This document shows, piece by piece, positions 55,220 to 64,000 of a stretch of 64,000 nucleotides of DNA. Numbering within the stretch: the stretch's first letter is position 1; every line of letters begins with the position of its first letter. The translations under genes were made by a program, and so were the position numbers. The notes under the pieces are model-generated. The model did not search any database and had not been told where the DNA came from. It worked only from the letters and a program-made list of their open reading frames with translations. This stretch comes from Toxorhynchites rutilus septentrionalis (taxonomy: Eukaryota > Arthropoda > Insecta > Diptera > Culicidae): NCBI RefSeq assembly GCF_029784135.1, contig NC_073746.1, positions 50,056,393 to 50,120,392 on the forward strand, given 5' to 3'.

Positions 55220-58200
55220 TTCAGCGCAAGAGGTCAAGGATTTGACCACTGTCATACAGTGGAATTGCAGAAGCATCATCCCTAAACTAGACCAATTTAA
55301 ATTTTTAGTTCACAGTTCTAACTGAGATGTATTTTCTCTCTGTGAAACATGGCTTTGTTCAGCCGACGAGCTGAATTTTCACGATTTCAACATTATTCGC
55401 CAACATTATTCGCCTAGTAACGACTCGTTTGGTGGCGTACTATTGGGGATCAAAAAACGTCACTCCTTCTATAGAGTCACTATCCCATCGATTACAGGCA
55501 TTGAAGTTGTCGCTTGCCAGATACAAATCAATGGCAAAGAACTCTGCATTGCTTCGATATATATTCCTCCCAGGACTACGGTAGGCCGCCATCAGTTCTT
55601 TGATATTATCGAGGCATTGCCGGAGCCGCGGTTAATCTTAGGTGACTTCAACTCCCATGGAACAGCATGGGGGTCACTCTACGATGACAACCGTGCCACG
55701 TTGATTTATGATCTGTGCGACAACTTCAACATGACAGTTTTAAATACTGGGGAAGCAACTAGGATAGCCAACCCTCCTGCACGGGCAAGCATGCTAGACA
55801 TATCTCTCTGCTCTTCTTCATTGTCCCTGGATTGTACATGGAAGGTAATCCAAGATCCCCACGGTAGTGATCACCTACCAATAATTTTATCGATCGCCAA
55901 TGAATCAAAATCTAGTGAGTCAGTCGATATTGCGTATGACCTCACGAAGAATATTGACTGGAGAAAATTTGCAGAATTAATATCTGAAGCAATCATTTCG
56001 ATGCATGAACTTCCTCCCCTTGAAGAGTATAATTTTATATCAATTTTGATTTACGATAGCGCACTTCAAGCTCAAAAGAAACGTGTACCGGCTACCACTT
56101 TCCGACGTCGTCCTCCATCATTTTGGTGGGACAAGGAATGTTCAAAGGTCTACCTTGAAAAATCATCCGCTTTCAAAAAATTCAGGAAAACTGGATTAGT
56201 GGAATGGTTTCGAAAGTACCAAGCTCTAGAAGCCAAACTAAAAGGTCTGATTAAAGCAAAAAAGCGTGGATATTGGCGGAAGTTTGTCAATGGTTTGTCA
56301 AGGGAGACCGCTATGAGTACTCTTTGGAATACGGCTAGGAGAATGCGTGGCTGGAACCATACCAATGAAAGTGAGGAATACTCTGACCGTTGGATTTTCA
56401 AATTTGCAAGGAAGGTTTGTCCTGATTCTGTTCCTGTACAAAGCGTCGTACGCGATATTCCGCTCCAATGCGATTATGAGAATTTTTCGATGGTAGAATT
56501 CTCAATTGCCCTCCTCTCATGTAACAATTCAGCTCCGGGGTCGGACAAGATTAAATTCAACTTGTTGAAGAATCTTCCCGACTTGGCAAAACAGCGTTTG
56601 CTGAACTTGTTCAACAAATTTCTGGAGCTGAATATTGTCCCGCATGACTGGAGACAAGTGAGAGTGATAGCCATACGAAAACCCAACAAGCCGGCTTGCG
56701 ATCACAACTCGTATAGGCCGATTGCAATGTTATCCTGTATTCGCAAATTGTTAGAGTAAATGATTCTACTTCGTTTGAACAAGTGGGTCGAAACGAACAA
56801 TTTGCTGTCAAATACGCAGTTTGGCTTCCGCCGAGGTAAAGGGACGAATGATTGTCTCGCGCTGCTATCTTCTGAAATCCAAATCGCATTTGCTCGCAAA
56901 GAACAAATGGCTTCCGTTTTTCTCGATATCAAAGGGGCATTTTATTCAGTTTCCATGGAAATTCTCTCAGAGAAGCTTCATAATCGTGGACTTTCACCAA
57001 TTCTGAATAATTTCCTGTACAATTTACTGTCAGAAAAGCAACTGAATTTCTCTCATGGCAACACAAAATCTTCTCGTTACAGTTTTATGGGCCTACCACA
57101 AGGCTCCTGCCTAAGCCCCCTCTTGTAAAGTTTTTACGTCAATGATATGGATGATTGTCTAACTAAAGACTGCACGCTGAGACAACTTGCAGACGATGGA
57201 GTTATTTCCATCACGGGTACTAATCCCGTCGCTCTGCAAAAGTCGTTGCAAGATACCATGAACAATCTGTTCACGTGGGCCCTCAAGCTGGGTATCGAAT
57301 TCTCTACGGAGAAAACTGAAATGGTCGTTTTTTCTAGGAAGCACGAACCCGTCCAATTCCAGCTTTACCTATCCGGCAAAACGATCCAACACTCTATGTT
57401 TTTCAAATACCTGGGTGTATATTTCGATTCTAAGTGTACCTGGGGGAGACACATTGCGTATTTGAAACAGAAATGCCAGCAAAGAATCAATTTTCTCCAA
57501 ACAATTACCGGAACATGGTGGGGTGCCCATCCAGGAGACCTCATTCAGTTGTACAAAACAACGATATTGTCAGTGTTATAATATGGCAGTTTTTGCTTCC
57601 GATCAGCTGCCAGGATTCATATTCTCAAGCTGGAGAGAATACAATATCGTTGCTTGCGTATAGCCATGGGGTGTTTGCATTCGACACATACGATGAGTCT
57701 CGAAGTTTTGGCAGGAGTACCCCCGCTTACTATTCGGTTCACAGAATTATCCTACAGATTTCTCATCCGTTGCAAGATCATGAATCCATTGGTGATTGAT
57801 AACTTCGAAAATCTACTCCAGCTGACTCCTCAGTCAAGTTTTATGTCTTTATACCATGAGTACCTTACCCACGACGTGCACCCTTCACCAGGCATCTCCA
57901 ACCAAGTTTGCTTCCCATACTTTTGCAATTCCTCTGTCATTTTTGATCTGTTCATGCGACAAAAAATCCATGGAATACCAGATCACCTACGCTCCAATGT
58001 TATTCCGTCGATATTTTCGGAAAAATATGGGAAAGTTGGATCTGATAAAATGTTCTTTACTGACGGTTCATACATAAACGGGTCCACTGGCTTCGGCATC
58101 TTCAATGAAAATTCCAGTGCCTCTTTCAAACTCAAAGATCCTTGTTCCGTGTATGTCGCAGAAATGGGTGCGATATACTATGCTCTAGGGATCATTGAAA

Positions 58201-58874
58201 CACTGCCCATCGACCATTATTTTATTTTTTCAGACAGTCTCAGCTCAATAGAGGCAATCCGCTCAATGAAAGTTGATAAACGCTCATCTTATTTCCTAAC
58301 AAGAATAAGACATCTATTGAGTGTTTTGGTTTGGGTTCCCTCTCATTGCTCGATTCCGGGGAATGAGAAAGCGGACTCGCTAGCTAAGGTGGGCGCTTCA
58401 GAAGGCACACTTTTTGAAAGGCAAATTGCCTATAATGAATTTTTCCACATTCCTCGTCAGGACACACTCGTTAGTTGGCAGCGCATGTGGAGTGGTGATG
58501 AGTTCGGTCGTTGGTTACACATGATTATCCCTAAGGTCTCGACGAGTGCATGGTTCAAGGGATTGAATGTAGGTCGTGATTTCATTCGCGTGATATCTCC
58601 TCTTATGTCCAATCACTACAACCTAAACGCGCATCTCTATCGCATTGGGCTCGCAGCAAACAATCTTTGTGATTGTGGCGATGGCTACCACGACATCGAG
58701 CATGTTGTCTGGTCGTGTATCCGGTTCCATGCTGCTCGCTCTCAGCTCTCTAGAGCACTGAGAGCACAAGGCAGACAATCGGATATCCCCGTCCGGGATA
58801 TCTTAGGTAGCCGGGATCCTGATCTTCTGCTTCATCTATACCTGTTCATCAGAAACGCCGATGTCAACGTTTAA
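55212..58874 (+). pseudogene. LINE ORF2: endonuclease, RT, RNase H; four stop codons
   Basis: From ATG 55212 a single frame of 1,220 codons runs to TAA 58872-58874 with no frameshift. It is interrupted by stops at codons 38 (55323), 516 (56757), 639 (57126) and 790 (57579). The AP-endonuclease motifs are WNCRS (residue 17), CETWL (44), LGDFNSH (144) and GSDHLPI (about 220). Reverse transcriptase has NSYRPIAML, FGFRRGKGTND, FLDIKGAF (first catalytic Asp), GLPQGSCLSPLL and LADDG (second and third). RNase H has FTDGSY, a Glu in VAEMGA, SDSLSS and PSHCSIPGNEKADSLA, so the catalytic acids are retained. A C-terminal CDCGDGYHDIEHVVWSC knuckle follows. Canonical YADD/FADD reads LADD. Point stops without indels suggest a fairly young copy. 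Confidence 0.9.
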
Positions 58875-59236
58875 TGATGTTTCCTTCGTTGTGTCCCCGT
58901 TTCATATATATTACTTTACGTTTATTTCATATTACTTAGTCGCGGCAATACATACACACACTATTTACAGATGCACGGGCCAAAGGTTGTGCAGTCCACT
59001 GATCATTCCACTGACTGACCTCGAGCCAACCGCGAGTAATCGGTTACATATTACTAACATAGTTGTAAGACAAAAATTGTCAAAATATTGGACTCCCGGC
59101 CCCGTCAGGCTAACGCCACATGTGCCTTAATAAAAAATATATTTTGGTAAAAAAAAAACTGGCAACTGTGAACTAATATGTGAAAAGATGTTTGCAAAAA
59201 TTTGTGTTACCTTTTTCAAAGAATGCAATTATTTAA

Positions 59237-59472
59237 CCTTCCTATACTCGTGCATAGGTCTGACAGGCCGAAAATCAATGAGGTGGCTGACTCAAATTAC
59301 TATTAAAACTGAATGAAGTTGAATGAAACATATTTTCTGGAGTTTTTTCATTCAATTATATCTTTTTCTTTGAATGAATACCAACGCCTAAGAATACTCA
59401 TTAGCAATATTACAGAGACACGCACAGTCTGTGAGTATACAAGTTATGATTTTTCGCGCGAGTATAGGAGAG
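59237..59472. mobile_element. piggyBac-type MITE
   Basis: It is flanked by TTAA on both sides (59233-59236, 59473-59476). The inverted ends are CCTTCCTATACTCGTGC and, from the right, CTCTCCTATACTCGCGCG. The TTAA duplication with a CCYT-like start is the piggyBac signature. At 236 bp it has no gene. Confidence 0.85.
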
Positions 59473-59517
59473 TTAAGTAGTTCTTGACACTACGGAAGAA
59501 TCGCTCAGGAATTAGAC

Positions 59518-59728
59518 ACGCTAACAATCATAAACAAGTACAAAAACCTTCGAAACTCTCCAGAGCCGTGTTCAATTGAAAAGTGTTGGGCAGTCGTGAA
59601 ACCATACATCAAAAAACACAACTCAAAAATCAAATGGAAATGAGAAACAGCTCAAATTGAATTGCTTAAATTTGGAAGATACAACCGTGGGACACAATCT
59701 AATGGAAGCTCTTAATCGTGAAGTTTGA
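59518..59728 (+). pseudogene. Tc1-like transposase C-terminal fragment
   Basis: The frame from 59518 reads TLTIINKYKNLRNSPEPCSI, EKCWAVVKPYIKKH. In Tc1-type transposases this is the NxPExxPIExxWAxxK block carrying the catalytic Glu, retained here (SIEK). A stop occurs at 59641-59643. After a frame change EDTTVGHNLMEALNREV and a stop at 59726-59728 match the usual C-terminus. The catalytic Asp region upstream is gone, and a piggyBac-type MITE lies immediately before it. Confidence 0.75.
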
Positions 59729-59729
59729 A

Positions 59730-62700
59730 TTTAGGAGAACGGTAGCTTCAACTTCAAAAAGAAATAAAGTTTGATAATTTATACAATATCAATAATCTTC
59801 ATAATGTTTGGCCAATTTTTCACCGTTCCAGTCTTCATCCCATTTTGCTTTCAATTTGGCTGGAATCCTAAATCCCCAGATGATTCCGCAGTTGATAATC
59901 ATTCAGAGCTGTACATTTTCACAGTTGTCTTAGTTGTCGAACAGCTCAGCAGAATGCGGGAAATTAGTGTTACAAATTCGAACTGCAAAACATAAAAGCT
60001 CTGATTGAAGAACATTGAATGTTGTTGAAAAGCATCTACTTCTATATATATATATATATCTCTTTCTCTGTCTATAACCGGTAAACCAACGAGAACTGCA
60101 TTCCGATGGGAATTTCGGAGGTGTGCGGTGCCCTAGCAATTGGCAAACTAATGCAAATTGCACTCTGTAGAATTTTCAATTGATAGAATTAGGCACACTT
60201 CATGCAGTTTTCGAATCTGTTCGCTAACCATCGTTCGTGGCATATCTCGTGGCGGTGTTGATTTGGGAAGCTCACCACACCACGACTCACTCATTCCAAA
60301 CACGTTCCGTACAGAGATACAGTTGAGTAGAATTTTAGGAGCAAGTGTCTCCCAGGAGAACAAAGTGCGCCATTTTCTGAGAATTTATTTAGTATATTCA
60401 AACAAAATCTTTCATTTCTGATGCCGTCTCAGCCGCTTCCGGCTGGATTCGTTACCTGCGGCTGTTGGGACGCCCATCGCTTGCGGTGGAAAGCTCCCAT
60501 CCGTATGCGTGTCAATAAAATTAAGCACATTGAATGCGAATGTTTGAATGGTGGCAGGTTCAGACAAATTTCACCTCGAGGATGCTATATGACGAACACG
60601 GTGGTCTAGATTCTGGAGTGGTATAGATGCCCTTGCCACGTGCTGTGCCGAATGCATCGAGCGTTAGAGCGTGTGTCGTACATTTTGGAATAATTGGAAG
60701 GGTTACGACGTGAAATGTGTTTTATTGAAAAATAAAGTAGCTGTCGTGATATTCTTTCTATAAATAATGAATACTTTGATTAGCGCGTTTTCAGCGAAGA
60801 ACACTTATACTCAGCTTTTCAGTGATGATTTAGTCTACAATTTGCCCATACGCAAAATAATTGATAGTTATATCAGTTGTGTAGAAAAATGTTGCCTTCA
60901 ATCGCATTCTTTATTCGTAAGTTCTATGCCCTGCAGATAGTGGGCTAGTTACCCATACACATTTGAATCCCCTATGAACACTTTAAATCCTCAGTTCACC
61001 CAAAAATATTGAATCGAGCTGACATCGATGAACAACCAAACCTATGTAACTATTCGACTTTCTGGTCTATTTTCTGTCATCTAATCCGTTCGACAGTCGG
61101 CTGGGTGTGTTTCATTTCTATCTGGTTTTGTTAACTACAAATGGAAATCATCATCCACACATTTCCCCACGGGGGAAATATAGACAGATATGTTTCTCAA
61201 CCAGTTCCCAAAACAATTGCCTTTGGGCAGTAGCAATAGCTATTAAGAAACTTTTATGTGACCACTCCCTTCCGTCCCTTGTTCGGTGTATTCCAGCACA
61301 TAGAATAGAGGGTGGCGTAAATTATGTTTTACATACAGTTTTTTTTCCGACCATTCTACAAAAATTTGAAAATTCAGAATGAAAAACAAAAGATGAATAA
61401 ATAATTATCCATACCACCAATACGATACAATTGTGTGTTACCCACTTTAAACACCACTGAAAACATTTACCCAAGCACGATGCATAACTATATGGAAACA
61501 AATTTTCTTCAATTTCAAACAACAGTTTTATTTCCCGAGGGGCTCCACACCATAAATCTTGGGGGTAACAGTCAATCTCTGGTTTGTGCCTGCCGTCAAA
61601 AGTTCCGAGACTGGAAGGAAAAATAAAATCTTATCTCCCTGCACAACAACATATGAAGCACGATGGCTGTCGAGCTTTGGTAAAATGTTTTGTTACGATT
61701 TCCGCACCGTCCCTGCGCCCTAGCGCCCTAGTACCATCGGCCTGAGAGAAACCTCGCTTTAATCCCTTCGACAGGAACAGCCACTAAGCATTTATTATCT
61801 ATTCATCTTCATCGCTAGCAGCAGCAGCAGCAAAGCTTTTTACGACGAAAGCTGTAAAATAAAATTTCCATTAGTCTCGGATCGGAAACCAGGAGGTGCA
61901 AGGTCGAAAATTTGGAAGCAAGTGAGTCGACAAGAAAGATCACTGCATGCCATGAATCCTCATTCTTCCCCATGGCGGATGGTACGGTAGCGTGTGTGAG
62001 GGAAAGGACCAGCAGCGCTCTGTGCCAACGATTATTTTCTCTGTTTTGGCTGCGCCGTAGAAACACAACCACCGACTGTAACACATGATGCGGAGCGATT
62101 CGACATCCGACATCGGTAGGAGAGATGTGTGGGAAACGAAATTGTGTTTCTGGGAAATTTGCATCTTGTAGGGGACTTCTATTGCCCCATTTGGTCGCAT
62201 TTGGTGCGCAGGAAGTGGCAGCAGCGGTAGCAGGAACGAAGGAATATAAATAGCAAGCGTTCCATTTTGGGAAACTTGATTATGCTGGAAATAAAAAGTG
62301 TGCCATTTGAGTGTTCACAGTGGCGTTGATATGATGGAAAATTGATTAAAATGGATGTATTACGAGATGAAGGATACGAAGGATAGGGCACATTGAATTA
62401 GGGAGACGTCGTGGGAAGCTATTAAGGTTGGTGGTAAGCTTGAATTTATTGTCATTCGAGCCGTTTTATCAGTTTTTTCCCAGAAATTTATTGTTTGAAA
62501 ATTGCATCTGATTGTAGTTTATTTAATTTTATTTATTTTTTGCGTTCCGCTGAGATTGATTTTTTTTTCATTCTGTTCTGTTTACTTGATAAATTGATAA
62601 CTTTTTGAAGCACCAGTGACATTTGATTTGTACAAACATACTAATGCATCGAATTGTCCGGTTAAGCGCGTACGAAGATAACTTCATCTACCAAAATTAC

Positions 62701-63470
62701 TTACATATCATAGCATGAAAAATTACCATCTCTGATAGCAGTGTAATATTGTGGGTGTAAAGAGATTGGTCATTTAGGCAACTTTGCATATTTGAAATAT
62801 TCGAAAAAGAGTTGGACTATTTTTTGAAAGGGTCAAAAAATTTTACAAACCCTCAAAGGGTCTGTGATAATTAAATTCGTTTCGAACAAAAAAATCTTGG
62901 AAACTTCTTTGACCTTCATTCGGGTCTATTCGGAAATGTTCATGTAAAAAATGTTTCTGGGGTTTTTTGTTTTGGAAAAGGGTTACTAATTTGAGTAACG
63001 ACAGCGACTAATGTTGAGGCACGAATTTCGGGCGTTTTTTCGAGCTCTGAACAAATGAAACAAGGAATATTTTCGCTATCCATTATTTCATGACTATTTT
63101 CTTTATGTTTTACCTATAAAACAAGAAATAAACGGTACAAATATCAAAATTAAAATAGTTACAAGCTGGTGAAGTGAGGGGGCTTAAAAAAAGTTGCGCC
63201 ATGGCGTAAATGATTCTTCTGGTTATCTGAAACGAAAAACAATCGAACATATCAGTGAAGATGCCGCTATCGTATGAGCCTTGGATAAGTGAAAAATCAC
63301 TATAATTGACTAAAATTTGCTAAACGATGAAATTTACGAAAAGTCCTTTCTGAGGTATATTCTTGAATGTCTAAAAGAGTTAAAAGTAATTGACCAGCAA
63401 TTATATTTGCAGTTAATCGAATAGCTAAAGTCGCTGGGCGAATTACATTTCTAATTGTTGATTTTTTTTT
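59730..63470. other. no gene supported; simple repeats only
   Basis: About 3.7 kb with many short frames on both strands but no recognised domain, promoter plus splice evidence, or paired transposon ends. A TA microsatellite lies at 60043-60060 and an AGC run at 61813-61831. The frame at 60148-60363 (minus) has fairly coding-like composition (VFGMSESWCGELPKSTPP) but no family. This part is less repeat-laden than the rest and could hold exons or regulatory DNA that cannot be called by eye. Confidence 0.3.
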
Positions 63471-63476
63471 ATTATA

Positions 63477-64000
63477 CTAGCTGACCCGGCAAACTTCGTC
63501 CCGCCCAAAGTTTGTTTTTTGACATCCGGCGATCCTTTTTTTGGTAAAGATAGAAGAATATATAGGAGTGCGTTTCATCACATTAAAATCCATTTCCAGT
63601 TTCGAACAAAGATCAATTTCGCTAGCGCAAACATCAAAACATCAACAGCACTTGTCACTATGTAATTGTAGAACATATGGAAATTTAATTTTCCGAATTT
63701 TCCCTTTTTCCTTCAGAGTTCACCGAAAATTTTCAATTGTCATGTTTGGAGGGGTGTCATACCATCATAGAAACATTTCTCATACCCAAAAACCCTCAAG
63801 AGTCTTACGATCTAGAAACATTTATTGCCCCTTAATACTTGAATATGCCTAATTTGGTTTCATTTGCTTGAATAATTCTCGAGAAATGCAGAAATTGGTG
63901 TTCCATTTGTATGGCAGCACCCCTTTAGAGAGGGGGTGGAGAGTCTAACCACCATAGAAACATTTATTGCACCCTAATACCTCAATATGCCCAATTTGGA
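63477..64000 (-). mobile_element. Helitron copy 3, inverted, runs off the window
   Basis: It begins with CTAG (63477-63480, host A at 63476) followed by CTGACCCGGCAAACTTCGTCC, the inverse of the Helitron 3' terminus. The stretch 63560-63780 matches 5770-6090 of copy 1 in reverse (for example ATCAATTTCGCTAGCG, CACTTGTCACTATG). From about 63790 the minisatellite units start. The 5' end lies beyond the window. Confidence 0.85.

Larger units (their letters stand above)
54639..59156 (+). mobile_element. I-clade non-LTR retrotransposon, 5'-truncated
   Basis: The element is flanked by AACTGGCAACT (54628-54638 and 59157-59167) and ends at the right in a poly(A) run, as expected for target-primed reverse transcription. 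The 5' end falls inside ORF1, just where a zinc-knuckle-following segment begins, so the promoter and the ORF1 N-terminus are missing. Order: partial ORF1, ORF2 (endonuclease, reverse transcriptase, RNase H, C-terminal CCHC), and a 3' untranslated region of about 280 bp. The RNase H domain and arrangement point to the I clade (MosquI-like). A 140-bp 3' fragment of the same family is at 7041-7178. Confidence 0.9.

Noticed and set aside
1..64000. tRNA genes, rRNA genes and a bacterial or phage origin for the window
   Set aside because: No tRNA B-box plus cloverleaf, no rRNA segments, no operons or ribosome-binding sites; introns and eukaryotic transposons dominate.

Overview
This window looks like nuclear DNA from an insect, most likely a culicine mosquito. 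It is AT-rich and gene-poor, and transposable elements at all stages of decay are nested in one another. The mosquito assignment is an inference. It rests on the element mix: a DD37E Tc1/mariner (ITmD37E) element, an I-clade LINE with RNase H, small Helitrons carrying G/C-run minisatellites, BEL/Pao gag, mariner, pogo/Tigger, hAT and piggyBac relatives. It also rests on the compact 76-nt intron of the one convincing host gene. I saw no tRNA, rRNA, CRISPR array, operon or other bacterial feature.

Layout. 0-5 kb: decayed mariner and Mutator-like remnants. 5.04-7.62 kb: one hAT-like element with an exact 8-bp target duplication, split by a complete 1,057-bp Helitron and by a short LINE 3' end. 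11.3-14.4 kb: an inverted Helitron whose minisatellite and TATA end were each invaded by another element. 14.5-16.2 kb: two copies of a TGAC...GTCA dispersed repeat. 16.5-17 kb: an internally deleted mariner. 17.55-20.94 kb: a 3.4-kb transposon with very long inverted arms around a broken transposase-like gene, the apparent gene-bearing relative of the 12.9-14.4 kb foldback. 22.9-23.2 kb: a deleted mariner. 24.3-25.7 kb: another foldback copy split by a Helitron. 27-30 kb: a Helitron helicase remnant and two GTCCACGTGGAC inverted repeats. 32-33.2 kb: a pogo-like transposon. 34.2-40.5 kb: a far-separated inverted pair enclosing inverted arrays of a roughly 120-bp repeat. 40.9-42.8 kb: a LINE reverse transcriptase interrupted by two MITEs. 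44-47 kb: BEL/Pao gag and further MITEs. 49.6-53.4 kb: MITEs and a nearly intact ITmD37E element. 53.7-59.2 kb: a mariner remnant and a 4.5-kb I-clade retrotransposon. 59.2-64 kb: a piggyBac-like MITE, a Tc1-like fragment, unannotated DNA and the start of a third Helitron.

The one convincing host gene is on the minus strand at about 48.3-48.7 kb. It has a TATA box, a two-codon first exon, a 76-nt GTAAGT...TAG intron, a 59-codon second exon and an AATAAA signal. It predicts a 61-residue secreted, cysteine-free, Arg/His/Pro-rich cationic peptide that I do not recognise. This gene and the long-arm transposon at 17.55-20.94 kb are the best candidates for something undescribed. All superfamily names come from motif recognition and terminal structure by eye; no database search was run.
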